From positions 1 to 64,000 of the forward strand of contig CAZEEG010000001.1 of NCBI GenBank assembly GCA_964511065.1: a stretch of 64,000 bases of DNA, in the 5' to 3' direction. The notes under the pieces are model-generated. The model did not search any database. It was not told the DNA's origin and saw nothing but the letters and a program-made list of their open reading frames with translations. How positions within the stretch are numbered: position 1 is the stretch's first letter; the number at the start of each line of letters is the position of its first letter. The translations under genes were made by a program, and so were the position numbers. This DNA comes from CALBRZ01 sp964511065. Lineage in GTDB: Bacteria; Planctomycetota; Planctomycetia; Pirellulales; S012-138. This document shows, piece by piece, positions 25,682 through 35,286 of this stretch.

Positions 25682-26938
25682 TTACGGCATGGCGGGGCGC
25701 AAGGTGTCGAGATCGTCAAATCGCCGCACCGGCCCTTCAGCCTGGTAGTGGTGGACGGTCATCCAACCAAACTCGCGTTTGTTCCGATTGGCCGGGTCGG
25801 GCTCGGGCAGCGGTTCGCCGTCGGCTTCGGCATAAATCGTGCGCACCACGGAAACCGGCCTGGAGGCTTGGGGAGCCAGTTCGTAATTGGTGCCCCGGGT
25901 GACCAGCAGCCAGCAATTCTCGCGGAAACCCTGCTGAATTCGCTGCCGGACGGACTTGGCCAAGGCCTCTTTCTCGGCTTCTTCCAGATTGTCGGAGGCC
26001 AGGATTTTCTCTTGCAGCTTTTGGGTTTCGGAGACATCGAAGCTCACCCAACCATAGGGCGGCAAGAAGGCCTCCAGCTTGCAATGGGAGGGGGAATTCT
26101 TGGGGTACAGTGAGAGCCCATACGTCACCCGGGTTGGGCACCCCAGGTTGCGCCCCAGCGTGGCACATAACCCGTGGTAGTCGCTGCAATGCCCACGCAT
26201 GAATTCCAGGGCATGATCGGCATCGGCCCGGAGTGAGGCCTGGATGTGGTCGTACTCCAGGTTGTCGTTCACCCAGCGCATGGCTGCGACAAAAGCCGGC
26301 ATCCCCCGGCGGTTGTTCGGCGCAATCTTGGCCAGGACGTTGTCGAGCGTTTCCTGTTGCCGAAGTTCGCTCGCTTGCAGGTAAGGATCAAAGGCGGCCG
26401 GCCAGCTAGCGACTTCCGCCACTTGTGCCGGATCGACGTTCCAGTTCAACTCCGACACCGTCGCCTGAAAGCGATGGCGAATGACCTGGGCACCTTGCGG
26501 CCGGTGAAATTCGAAATAGGCAAAGCGGTTGCCGTACACGCTTTCGGTGGCCAGTTGCGGCTTCACCTGCATGGGGAAAGTGCTGAGCCGCGAATGGCGA
26601 ATCTGCTGGGCTTCATCCGAAGGCGGGAGCGGCAACCACACCTTCAAGACCTTGCAACCATAGGGCGGCGTCACCACTGCGGAGAAATCCACTTCGTACG
26701 TCACCGGGTGGGACAGCACCGCCTGGTATGGCATGCCAGGCGAAAGCTCACCGGTATTGGAGGCCGGTTGCTGCGGTGCGTTTTCTGTCGGCGTGGCCGG
26801 GGGCGCACCTGCTACTACGGTGGCGAATAAGGCAAAGCTGCATGCAAGCCCAGCAATCCATCCAACCCAGTCGCCATTAAACAGGCAAGATTGGTTGGAT
26901 TGGTAAGAGCAGTAAGACTGGGATGGACGGTGAAGCAT
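25682..26938 (-). CDS. exported transglutaminase-like protein
   Basis: A 418-residue protein with a long-n-region signal or anchor (WIAGLACSFALFATVVAG at about 27-44). The transglutaminase-like cysteine-protease fold shows RGHCSDYHGLCATLGRNLG with the presumed nucleophilic Cys, then SHCKLEAFLPPYGWVSFD carrying candidate His and Asp of the triad. The preceding beta-rich region (about 75-200) is typical of this family. It likely acts in the periplasm as a peptidase or cross-linking enzyme, but the substrate is unknown. Confidence 0.88.
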   Translation of the reverse strand: MLHRPSQSYCSYQSNQSCLFNGDWVGWIAGLACSFALFATVVAGAPPATPTENAPQQPASNTGELSPGMPYQAVLSHPVTYEVDFSAVVTPPYGCKVLKVWLPLPPSDEAQQIRHSRLSTFPMQVKPQLATESVYGNRFAYFEFHRPQGAQVIRHRFQATVSELNWNVDPAQVAEVASWPAAFDPYLQASELRQQETLDNVLAKIAPNNRRGMPAFVAAMRWVNDNLEYDHIQASLRADADHALEFMRGHCSDYHGLCATLGRNLGCPTRVTYGLSLYPKNSPSHCKLEAFLPPYGWVSFDVSETQKLQEKILASDNLEEAEKEALAKSVRQRIQQGFRENCWLLVTRGTNYELAPQASRPVSVVRTIYAEADGEPLPEPDPANRNKREFGWMTVHHYQAEGPVRRFDDLDTLRPAMP

Positions 26939-27068
26939 GGTTCCGCTCGTGCACTCACGTGGGACTATGGAAAACCAGGCAATCCATCGCTTGCGGCACC
27001 CTGGAAGTTGCGCCCGCCGTCCGGTGCGTTTCCTTCATGTGTCGTTGGTTGCGTATGTTGGAGCAGCG

Positions 27069-27935
27069 CTATGTTGATGACGTATCCGCCGTGGGGCCGG
27101 AATGTTTGCGGAGCATCTGGTATAGGCCAATGCCCGTCACCCCGCCGGCCAAGGGGGACAGAATATAGACGGTGAGGAACCCTGTCGGCGAGCGCAGGCC
27201 TGGCAGAGCCACCTCGCCCCAACCGGCCGCGGCGGCAAACAGTCTCGGGCCAAAATCGCGGGCCGGGTTGAAGCAGGCCTGAGTCAGCGGCGCGATCACG
27301 CAGATCAAACCTGCCACCGTCAGCCCGATAAACAGCGGCGCCATCCGCTGCGGCCCTAACAGGCTGGCATCGTTGGTTACGCCGGCCACGACCAGGCCCA
27401 GGATCAGCGTACCGAGAAACTCCGCCAGGCAGGCGGTCCATTCTGAAACCAGGGGATACCGTGCGGCGATGGCTTCCGCACTCACCGGGGCCGTGCCCCC
27501 GGCCAGAACGCCCGGATTGGGGAAGTATTCGCAGTAGCACATGGCCGTGATTTCGCTACCAGGAGCACCGCGTTTGACGCCCTTGGCGGCTTCATGGGCA
27601 GCCAATTGCGGCGCAAACAGGGCGTATAACACCGCGGCTGCCGCAAACGCCCCGGCCACTTGCGAAACAATGTACGGCACAACCCGAGTCGCCGGGAACA
27701 ACCGCCAGGCGGCCATGCCGACTGTAATCGCGGGATTGATGTGGGCGCCACTGACGGCCCCCACGCTATAGATCGCCCCCATGATGGCAATTCCCCAGAC
27801 AATTCCCACCTGCCACAGTCCGGTGAGATCGCCGGTCAGCACAGCCACGTGAACCGAACCGCATCCCAGCAGTACCAGCAAGAAGGTTCCCAGGAATTCG
27901 GCAAAGCAACAAACGGTGAGCGGTCGCAGGGCCAT
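27069..27935 (-). CDS. MIP-family channel (aquaporin/glycerol facilitator type)
   Basis: A 288-residue six-helix channel of the major intrinsic protein family. Both half-helix motifs are intact: HINPAIT near residue 66 and CFNPARDFGP near residue 223. The Asp after the second NPA is the classic marker of glycerol-facilitator-like members. A loop of about 50 residues between the halves is longer than in minimal aquaporins. It probably conducts water, glycerol or small polyols through the inner membrane. No glycerol kinase gene is adjacent. Confidence 0.93.
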   Translation of the reverse strand: MALRPLTVCCFAEFLGTFLLVLLGCGSVHVAVLTGDLTGLWQVGIVWGIAIMGAIYSVGAVSGAHINPAITVGMAAWRLFPATRVVPYIVSQVAGAFAAAAVLYALFAPQLAAHEAAKGVKRGAPGSEITAMCYCEYFPNPGVLAGGTAPVSAEAIAARYPLVSEWTACLAEFLGTLILGLVVAGVTNDASLLGPQRMAPLFIGLTVAGLICVIAPLTQACFNPARDFGPRLFAAAAGWGEVALPGLRSPTGFLTVYILSPLAGGVTGIGLYQMLRKHSGPTADTSST

Positions 27936-28429
27936 GCGCGTCGAAATCTACGTGGGAAAAGAACCATCAGCAAAGAAAGAAGACCGCTCGTCCGACCGCA
28001 AGCCGCCGAGCCTGATCGTCCAACCAGCCGTCATTGGCACAATGATTCTTACGGTCAAACGAACAAGCGATCATTATCCTTAGAGCCTGGCAATTGTCAA
28101 AAGGGCAGCTTTCCGTGGAACCCTTGGAAAACTGGGAGGGAACGGGAAGTTGGGGCCAGGCCGTCGCGGATGCAATCAGCGGCGACACCCGCGCGTGGGA
28201 AAAGCGCATTCGCCGCGGTGGCCGTGATCCGGTAGCAGTTGTTCCGACAAGACAATCCGCGATCGCCAGGGAACGGCGGGGCTGAGGTGCCGCAACGGCG
28301 GGCGCCTGCGTTCCGCATTCGTGGCGCAAAAGATGTCCGTTTCATCCCGCCGCAATGCCGCCGACCATTGCTGCTGTGCGGCAATGCCTGCGGCGTTCTG
28401 CGGCGGGAATTATTGCCCCGCAAGGTTCA
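27936..28429. other. intergenic stretch without recognised gene
   Basis: It lies between the PQQ protein (which ends at 28430) and the MIP channel, both on the minus strand. Near 28354-28410 a GCAATGCC word is repeated in a GC-rich context. I saw no supported gene or terminator. Confidence 0.35.
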
Positions 28430-29731
28430 TCACTTTTTGCCGCCGACCGAGATCAGGTGATTGTACGTCCGGAGATACAACACGCCGTCAGCAACGGCGG
28501 GCGTGGAATGGCTGTCTTCCCCCAACGAATTGGTCGCCAGCAGTTCGTATTCCGTACCGGCCTTCACGACCACCACGTCGCCTTCGGTAGAGACACAGTA
28601 GATCTTGTCCCGCACCCGGATCGGCGAACTGAAGTAGTTCTGGCCAACTCGTTTAACCCAATGGACTTCGCCAGTTACAGCGTTCACGCACGAGGCGATG
28701 CCGCGGTCGTTCCACATGAACAGCAAATCGCCATAAGCCACCGGGGTGGGGACATACGGCGCAGCATCCTTCTGCTCGAACCGCCGAACCAGTTCCGGTT
28801 TGCGATCTTTGGTACCGGGCCGCACCAACACCAGGTAGTTGCCACCGCCGCCTGAGCCGCAACTGGCTGTAATCATGCCCGACACCAGCACCGGCGATGA
28901 CACGCTGCGTTTGTCGAGCAGCGGGGCCGAGCCGGTTCCGGCGATTTCCCAATTCAGGCTGCCGTCCTTGGGATTGATGCTGCTGATGCCATGCGCCTGG
29001 CTGTTGAAGATCAACTGCGGTTCGCCGCCTTCCGGCTGATAGACGCAGGGCGTGGAATAGGCCACGCGGGCGCTGATCCGTTCGGTAACCCAGCGGTTGG
29101 TGCCCGTCTTGGCATCGACCGCGATCAGAAAGCTATTGCCTTTGATGCTGGGGACGTTGCCGTCTTCGGAGTCCTGGTCGTTACCGAGGATGACCATGTC
29201 CTGGTACACAATCGGCGACGTGCCAGAGCTGTGTTGGCTGAGAAATGGTCCCAGGTCACGCCGCCAGACTTCCTTGCCGTCGTGGTCCAGAGCCAGCAAG
29301 GTGTACTCTTCAGGCGTACTCCAGCAGATATACACGTGGTTGGCATCGACCGCGGGGCTCGCCGAGGCAAAGCTGTTGAACCGGTGCTTGGTGTGGAACT
29401 CCGAGTTGTAGGACTTGGTCCACAGGATGCGGCCATCGTCGGCATGCAAGCAGACCACCATCCGCTCGGCTGTTTCCTTGTCGTCGGCGCAGGTCAGGAA
29501 AATCTTCTTGCCCCAGAGCACCGGCGAGGAGTGTCCCCCGGCGGGCAGCTTGGTTTTCCAGTTGTAATCGGCTTCGCTGAAGGTGACCGGGACGGTGTCC
29601 GCCTCGCTCACACCTTGACCATTTGGGCCGCGAAACCGGGTCCATTCCTGGGCCTGGGCGGGCGACCATGCCGCTACCGCTGTTACAAACCCTACCATTC
29701 CGGCGAGCCTCAGAACGCTTGGCATGCCCAT
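28430..29731 (-). CDS. exported PQQ-like beta-propeller protein
   Basis: A 433-residue secreted protein with signal peptide (LAGMVGFVTAVAAWSPAQA). It opens with EWTRFRGPNGQGVSE, the standard start of planctomycete PQQ_2 propellers, and has repeated blade motifs of the type V.A.tG...W (VDAKTGTNRWV, INPKDGSLNWEIAG, VNAVTGEVHWVKR). AAGGAG sits 6 nt before the ATG at 29731. PQQ binding is not assured; many homologues are structural propellers. It probably acts in the periplasm, with function unknown. Confidence 0.93.
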   Translation of the reverse strand: MGMPSVLRLAGMVGFVTAVAAWSPAQAQEWTRFRGPNGQGVSEADTVPVTFSEADYNWKTKLPAGGHSSPVLWGKKIFLTCADDKETAERMVVCLHADDGRILWTKSYNSEFHTKHRFNSFASASPAVDANHVYICWSTPEEYTLLALDHDGKEVWRRDLGPFLSQHSSGTSPIVYQDMVILGNDQDSEDGNVPSIKGNSFLIAVDAKTGTNRWVTERISARVAYSTPCVYQPEGGEPQLIFNSQAHGISSINPKDGSLNWEIAGTGSAPLLDKRSVSSPVLVSGMITASCGSGGGGNYLVLVRPGTKDRKPELVRRFEQKDAAPYVPTPVAYGDLLFMWNDRGIASCVNAVTGEVHWVKRVGQNYFSSPIRVRDKIYCVSTEGDVVVVKAGTEYELLATNSLGEDSHSTPAVADGVLYLRTYNHLISVGGKK

Positions 29732-30617
29732 AATTGCTCCTTAGATGGTCAAGCGATGCTCCGGCCGGGTCTGCCGACTGGGGCGGGATGAACCGGCAAC
29801 ATCGCCAAGTCACGGATAACCGTCGGTCCGGATGCAATGCATGTAACAAATGCAGTGGAGACAGCGGCCGGCAGCGCCTCTAGCTCCGCAGTGTGGGGAG
29901 ATTGTAGGATAAATGCAACCTCTTAGCGATGCACTCTTTTGATGGATAATTCCCCCCAACACTCCCGGCAGCGTTCCTGGTGTGTGCCGGGATGCTGCGC
30001 CCAGGCGGATAATTTCCCCCATACTTCCTAGATGCCGCTTCTTGGCAACGCTTGGGTTCCTGTGTAGATTAAACGTCTTGCCGAACCGTGGTCACACCAC
30101 CAGACGCCCAGGTGGCATCCAGAATTGCCGCCTTCCAGCCTCACCGTCCACTACGGGCTCGGCAAGCGGTCACCGTGGCAAGCGGTGAACGGAGAAGAAG
30201 TCGCCAAGTCAAGCTACGGAGATATTGAGCGGACTATTCCACGAATCGAGGGCGACTTGGCGGAGCGGCGTTTTCGGATCCTGCCGGAGAGTCAGAAATG
30301 GGGCAAGAGCGGGCCAGTTCATCAATTGTGCGGTTTCTCGATTTTGCCACCACGATGGTGTTACCGCCGGCCTGGGCCATGTTCACGGCGACCAACGATC
30401 GGTGCATTCGCCGGCCAACGCAGGGTTGACCGGCACGACGGACGCGAATTTCACCAGCGGCACGCCGCTCAGGTGATAACCAATCGAGCGCAAGGGGAAT
30501 CAGCGCAATAGGGCAAGCACTGCAAACCAGATCCGCAAACCAGATCCGCCCGCCCGGCCACGGGGGGCCGTGATCGCCGCCGCGGTGGCAGTGGACTTGC
30601 TGCACCAAGGGGTTTCC
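29732..30617. other. long divergent intergenic region with a short direct repeat
   Basis: It separates the PQQ propeller (minus) from the Ser/Thr kinase (plus) by nearly 900 nt. Two imperfect copies of GGATAATT(C/T)CCCCC..ACT(C/T)CC occur at about 29944-29966 and 30007-30028. No gene, RNA or terminator was recognised. Confidence 0.4.
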
Positions 30618-32807
30618 ATGCCAGACAAGCCATTGTGGGCCCAATCTGAGTCGGCACACGCCGAAACGATCGTAGATAGTATCTGCGATCGCTTCGAGGC
30701 GGCGTGGCGCTCTGGGGAAAATCCGAGGGCTGAGGATTTTCTGATGGTGGTGTCTGCCTCGCTGGCACCACGGCTTCTGGAAGAGTTACTGGCCGTCGAA
30801 CTGGCCCTTCGCCAAAGCCAATCGCCGCTGCCGACCCGCGACGAACTTTTAGCAAGATTCCCCAGTTACCCCAATGTGATCGACGCCGCGTTTGCCCGGT
30901 TGCAGGCTACCGCCAACGAAACGGTCGTGACGCCTCCGCCGAGCATGCGCTCGACCTCCAATCAGGCGAAACTGTCCCAGCGCAGTCCCACGCCGCCCCC
31001 GCCTAATGCTCCGTCGTCGACTGCCGATCGCTACATGATCAAGACGACGCTGGGCCGCGGCGCGTTTGGTGCCGTGTACTGCGCCCGAGATTTGGAACTA
31101 CAGCGCGATGTCGCGCTGAAGCTTCCACATCGCCGGCAATTGGACGATGAAAGCGCCGCGCAGGCCTACCTGTACGAAGCACGCGTGCTGGCCAAGCTCG
31201 ATCACCCGAACATTGTTCCCGTGTACGACGTGGGGACCGATCGGGCCGGCAACGTGTTTGTCGTCTCGAAGTTGGTTCCGGGCCGCGACTTGCGCCGTCG
31301 GATGGAAGAAAGCCGGCTGAGCCACCGCGAAGCGGCCGAACTGGCAGCCACCGTTGCTGATGCGCTGCATTACGCTCACGACGAAGGGTTGATCCACCGC
31401 GACGTCAAGCCGGCCAACATCCTGCTGGACACCAGCAACAAGCCGTATGTTGCCGATTTTGGCTTGGCGGTTAGCCTGGACGTGGCCAGTTGCAGTACCG
31501 AGATCGCTGGCACCTTGGCCTACATGAGCCCCGAGCAGGCCGGCGGCGAAGGGGATCGCATCGACCGCCGCTCGGACATCTTCAGCTTGGGTGTGGTACT
31601 TTACGAGATGCTGACGGGCGAGCGGCCGTTCCGGGGCGAAACGACCGAAGAACTGATCGCTGCGATTCGTGAGGCCAAGGTGGTTTCGCCACGCCTGCTC
31701 GATCGCACCATTCCGCGGCCGCTGGCGAAAATCTGCCTGAAGGCATTATCCCGCGATCCAGCGGATCGCTACAGCAGCGCGCTGGAGATGGCCGAGGACC
31801 TGAATCGGTACCTGGAGGACTCGGTCGAAAACCCGCTCACCAAGGCCGTGGTATTTGCCATGCCGCTGTTGGTGATCAGTTGGACGAGTCTTGCACTGGC
31901 CTATTACGGACCGTGGGCCACGGAAACCTGGTCGCTACGGTTCGACCGCCTGGAAAGCAGCACTTGGCCGCGCGGAACCGGCTTCGCGATCGAAGCCCTC
32001 CGCAGCCTGCTCTTTATGAGCATCATTGTCTTCGTCGCCGGCACACGGTTTCACCGCGAGGCGTGGAACCTGATCAACCCCAGACGGCAGTCGTGGGAAG
32101 TGAACCTGATGCGGCTGCTGTTTCTGGGCATTGCCGCGTACTTCACCTACACGGAAGCCACCCGGTTCTTGATCGTGGATCGATCGCCTGCCGACCTGGC
32201 GGCCTGGGGGGCCAAACGCGGCCTGGAAACCACGGCAACGAGAGAATGGTACAGCTATGCGCTTTACCTGCCGTACTCGCTGGTGAATTACATCATTGGC
32301 GTGGGGTTGCTGTTCGTGCTGGCCGTGTTTGCCCTGTTCCGCGACTACAACAAACTGCGGCATGCCCGCCGCACGCTGAGTATGCGGTTACGCCGCGATT
32401 CGGCGAACGACCGGCAGGTCCGTCTGGCGTTTGCCAGCTTTCGCGATACCTGCTTCACCCGTTGTGCCCGGTATCTCGACGTGCTGGGCATCATCGCCCT
32501 GAGCGTGCATTTCGAATACTGGTTTGGCCGCTTTACGCTCACGGAAGAAGCGCACAACACCATGTATTTCGGCCGCGTGTTGGTTGCCTCGGCGGCCCTC
32601 TGTCTGCTCTGCATTGGCTATCTCTACAGCAGTGGTTTGCAGCAGACCCATCGGGTGCTGGCGGTTAAGGACTGCCCCGATCTGGCCATTTGGCAGGCCA
32701 ATCACAGCCCCTGGCAATTCATCAAATCGCTTTTCTTGAGTAACATGAGCGGGTTGCTGTTGCTGTCGATCTTGATCCCGCTCATGCACGACCGGCTTCG
32801 CCGCTAA
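30618..32807 (+). CDS. Ser/Thr protein kinase with multi-pass C-terminal membrane region
   Basis: A 729-residue protein; the ATG at 30618 gives MPDKPLWAQ. Residues about 20-100 are helical, as in many planctomycete kinases. The kinase domain (about 138-400) is complete: LGRGAFGAVY glycine loop, VALKLPHR lysine, EARVLAKLDHPNIV, HRDVKPANIL with catalytic Asp262, DFG, GTLAYMSPEQ and RRSDIFSLGVVLYEML. From about residue 407 the protein has six or seven hydrophobic segments (for example VVFAMPLLVISWTSLALAYY, IIGVGLLFVLAVFALF, LLLLSILIPLM), so the kinase is cytoplasmic and membrane-anchored. No extracellular sensor domain is recognised. Confidence 0.93.
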   Translation: MPDKPLWAQSESAHAETIVDSICDRFEAAWRSGENPRAEDFLMVVSASLAPRLLEELLAVELALRQSQSPLPTRDELLARFPSYPNVIDAAFARLQATANETVVTPPPSMRSTSNQAKLSQRSPTPPPPNAPSSTADRYMIKTTLGRGAFGAVYCARDLELQRDVALKLPHRRQLDDESAAQAYLYEARVLAKLDHPNIVPVYDVGTDRAGNVFVVSKLVPGRDLRRRMEESRLSHREAAELAATVADALHYAHDEGLIHRDVKPANILLDTSNKPYVADFGLAVSLDVASCSTEIAGTLAYMSPEQAGGEGDRIDRRSDIFSLGVVLYEMLTGERPFRGETTEELIAAIREAKVVSPRLLDRTIPRPLAKICLKALSRDPADRYSSALEMAEDLNRYLEDSVENPLTKAVVFAMPLLVISWTSLALAYYGPWATETWSLRFDRLESSTWPRGTGFAIEALRSLLFMSIIVFVAGTRFHREAWNLINPRRQSWEVNLMRLLFLGIAAYFTYTEATRFLIVDRSPADLAAWGAKRGLETTATREWYSYALYLPYSLVNYIIGVGLLFVLAVFALFRDYNKLRHARRTLSMRLRRDSANDRQVRLAFASFRDTCFTRCARYLDVLGIIALSVHFEYWFGRFTLTEEAHNTMYFGRVLVASAALCLLCIGYLYSSGLQQTHRVLAVKDCPDLAIWQANHSPWQFIKSLFLSNMSGLLLLSILIPLMHDRLRR

Positions 32808-33045
32808 CGCGGCCGTGTCTCGGCTGAACCCTGCTGCCTGCGCGGCCTGTTGACGCGCCCGTGCCAACGATGGCCAGCGTGAGGGGGGCGACGGCAACGG
32901 CCTGCCGTCCTGGTGAGCCTACGCCACCGGGGCGCCCTTGTCGGTTTTACCATGCCGCGCCGACGGTTGAGCCACACCTTCCGTGCGGCCGCCACCATGT
33001 GGCCCCGAGCGCCGCTTCGCCCTCCCGATTGGCCTGACGAGTTGT

Positions 33046-33486
33046 ATGAATCACGATATTCAAACTGCCATTCCGCACCGTCCGCCGTTTCTGTTTGTCG
33101 ATTCCATCGTTCGCGAAAGCGAAGATGAGATCGTGTGCCGCAAGCAGTTCGGCCCGGACGAACCTTTCTTCGCCGGCCATTTCCCGGAGTTTCCCATCGT
33201 GCCGGGCGTGATCCTGTGCGAGGCGGCCATGCAGGCGGGAGCGATTCTGCTGGCGCACCGCGGCGTGACCGGAAGCGGCGGCGTGCCTGTCGCAACACGG
33301 CTGAACCAGGTGCGGTTCAAGCACATGGTACGGCCCGGCGATACCGTCGAGATGGAAGTTCATCTCGATGAATCGCTCGGCGGGGCCTATTTCCTGACGG
33401 CCAAGGTCACGTGCGAGGGAAAGCTTGCAGCGCGGCTGGAGTTTGCCTGCACGCTGGCCTCGCCTCCGTCTGAAGATCGCGCTTAA
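33046..33486 (+). CDS. FabZ-like 3-hydroxyacyl-ACP dehydratase (hotdog fold)
   Basis: A 146-residue single hotdog domain. IPHRPPFLFVDSI at the start and GHFPEFPIVPGVILCEAAMQ at about 44-63 contain the catalytic His45 and Glu59 of the FabZ/FabA family, which dehydrates 3-hydroxyacyl-ACP in fatty acid elongation. The C-terminus is slightly shorter and less typical than housekeeping FabZ, and no other fab gene is nearby. It could therefore be an accessory dehydratase. The start at 33046 was chosen because the upstream extension is Arg/Pro-rich and non-homologous-looking. Confidence 0.85.
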   Translation: MNHDIQTAIPHRPPFLFVDSIVRESEDEIVCRKQFGPDEPFFAGHFPEFPIVPGVILCEAAMQAGAILLAHRGVTGSGGVPVATRLNQVRFKHMVRPGDTVEMEVHLDESLGGAYFLTAKVTCEGKLAARLEFACTLASPPSEDRA

Positions 33487-33714
33487 CAAGTCTGCGTGTT
33501 ACGGCTCTGCCGAGCCGTTTGAAGTCACTGCCCTCGCCTTCATCCGCAGGTCGCGCTTTACAAGTTGGGCAGAACGCCATGCGGCAATGGCTCTGTACCC
33601 CGGAGTCTGTGCCGATCCGTGCTCGCTTCCCGTAATCAATCCCAGAGAATTTGCAACCGGTCACCAGCGCCAGTGTGTGGCGGTGGCCCATTCGCTTGCA
33701 GACAGGTTTTCGTC

Positions 33715-34455
33715 ATGTCACGCCTCTTGGCTGTCCACTTGATACCGTCGCTCGCATCGCCCGAACTGTTTGTTGAGGGGAGCGTGGCGGTATTCGACGT
33801 GCTCAGGGCTACCACCACCATCGGCTATGCCTTGGCAGCGGGCGTGCAGCAGGTACTGCCATGCGTTGCTGTGGAAGAAGCCCGGGCCTTGGCGGCCACC
33901 TTCCCGCCGGGGGAAGCCTTGCTGGGCGGTGAACGAGGCGGAGTGAAGATCGAGGGCTTTGACCTGGGCAACTCACCCGAGGAATACACGCCGCGGCGGT
34001 GCAGCGGGAAGCACCTGGTGTTCACCACCACCAATGGCACTCGGGCGATGGCGGCCGCCCGGACGGCCCAAGCCGTATACTTAGGGGCCTTGGCCAATGT
34101 CACGGCGGTGGCCGCTGCCCTGGCGCAAGCCGACCGGGTCCACCTGCTATGTGCGGGTACCGAAGGGCAAATCTCGGCCGAGGATGTTTATGCGGCAGGC
34201 CTTGTCGCCCGGCAGTTGATCCAGGGGGCCGATTGGGAGCTGAACGACGAAGCGATCCTTGCCATGGCACTGGCCAAGTCCGACGGTTCCGCCTTGGACG
34301 TGTTGCGTTCCAGCCGCGGGGGACGCAACCTGATTGACTTGGGGCTAAATCGCGACATCGAGGTCGCCTCCCGGTGCGATGTCTTCGACTTCGTTCCGCG
34401 CGTGCAGTGGGACGATGCCGGCCAGGCCCACATTGTGCCCCGGCAAAGCCCATAA
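33715..34455 (+). CDS. comB: ComB-like 2-phosphosulfolactate phosphatase
   Basis: A 246-residue protein of the ComB family. Diagnostic segments are VFDVLRATTTIGYAL, LLGGERGGVKIEGFDLGNSP, FTTTNGTRAM and the GTEGQISAEDVYAAG stretch. In methanogens ComB dephosphorylates 2-phosphosulfolactate in coenzyme M synthesis. Homologues occur in many bacteria without coenzyme M, where the role is unclear. No comA or comC is visible. The ATG at 33715 matches the family's start just before the first strand. It lies 228 nt after the FabZ-like gene. Confidence 0.9.
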   Translation: MSRLLAVHLIPSLASPELFVEGSVAVFDVLRATTTIGYALAAGVQQVLPCVAVEEARALAATFPPGEALLGGERGGVKIEGFDLGNSPEEYTPRRCSGKHLVFTTTNGTRAMAAARTAQAVYLGALANVTAVAAALAQADRVHLLCAGTEGQISAEDVYAAGLVARQLIQGADWELNDEAILAMALAKSDGSALDVLRSSRGGRNLIDLGLNRDIEVASRCDVFDFVPRVQWDDAGQAHIVPRQSP

Positions 34456-34646
34456 ACTGGCAATGGCCGCGAGGGGGAGCCCTGCCGCCTGCCGTTCTGG
34501 CAATCGTGGCTGCCCAGAATGCTCGTCATTCGCATATGGCCGCTGGTATATTGGGACCGTCAGTGCCAACGCCCATTCGCGTTGCGGTTCCGCGGCGACA
34601 TGCGCCAGGCTGCTGCATCGCTGCCCTTCACGTCAGGAGTTTCTGG

Positions 34647-35096
34647 ATGAATCAGCCTCCACCTTTTGGGCCGCAGTCACCGCATCCGCCACAACAGCCG
34701 CTGAGCCAACCGGGTGTCGCCGGGCCGGGGATGCCGCCGGGCCAGGACGATCCCCCGCCAGGGTACGCGGGGCAAGGCTTCAATCCATACACCGCCCCGC
34801 AGGCGCACGGGGCCCCGGCTCCGCCGGTGCAATCGTGGTCCTCAACCCAGGCCGAAGTCTTTGCACCATGCCCGCGCTGCGGCTGCACGTATGCTGAGCC
34901 AGTGAAGTTCTCGTGGTGGGGCGGCATGCTCGGCCCGAAGCTGTTCACGCACGTGAAATGCTGCAACTGCACCGCCTGCTACAACGGCAAACGGGGCACC
35001 TGGAATACGGCGAACATTACGGCCTATATGGTGGTTTCGCTGGTGTTCACGGGAATTGTCATCGCCCTGTTGTTTTCAAGTGGCTGGTTGCGTTGA
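34647..35096 (+). CDS. proline-rich, cysteine-rich single-pass membrane protein
   Basis: A 149-residue protein. The first 75 residues are Pro/Gln/Gly-rich and likely disordered. Residues about 78-120 hold a Cys-rich module (CPRCGCTYAEPV ... HVKCCNCTACYNGKRG) with paired CxxC-like motifs that could bind zinc. The C-terminus is one membrane helix (TAYMVVSLVFTGIVIALLFS). CAGGAG lies 7 nt before the ATG at 34647. I recognise the general design, common in planctomycetes, but know no function. Confidence 0.75.
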   Translation: MNQPPPFGPQSPHPPQQPLSQPGVAGPGMPPGQDDPPPGYAGQGFNPYTAPQAHGAPAPPVQSWSSTQAEVFAPCPRCGCTYAEPVKFSWWGGMLGPKLFTHVKCCNCTACYNGKRGTWNTANITAYMVVSLVFTGIVIALLFSSGWLR

Positions 35097-35286
35097 GCCC
35101 GCCCCATACGGACCGCTTCTGCGACGTGAAAGTCACCCTTGGGCAGGAGCCGCTGCGCCATGCGCACCGGTTGCTATCGCCGCTGGCGGTCTGCCTGGAG
35201 CTTTCAGAAACTCGAAGGCCGCCAGCGGCCGTTCACGCCGCGTACTTGAGACTTTGTTTGCGTTTTCTCAGCTTTGAAGGGTCAAG

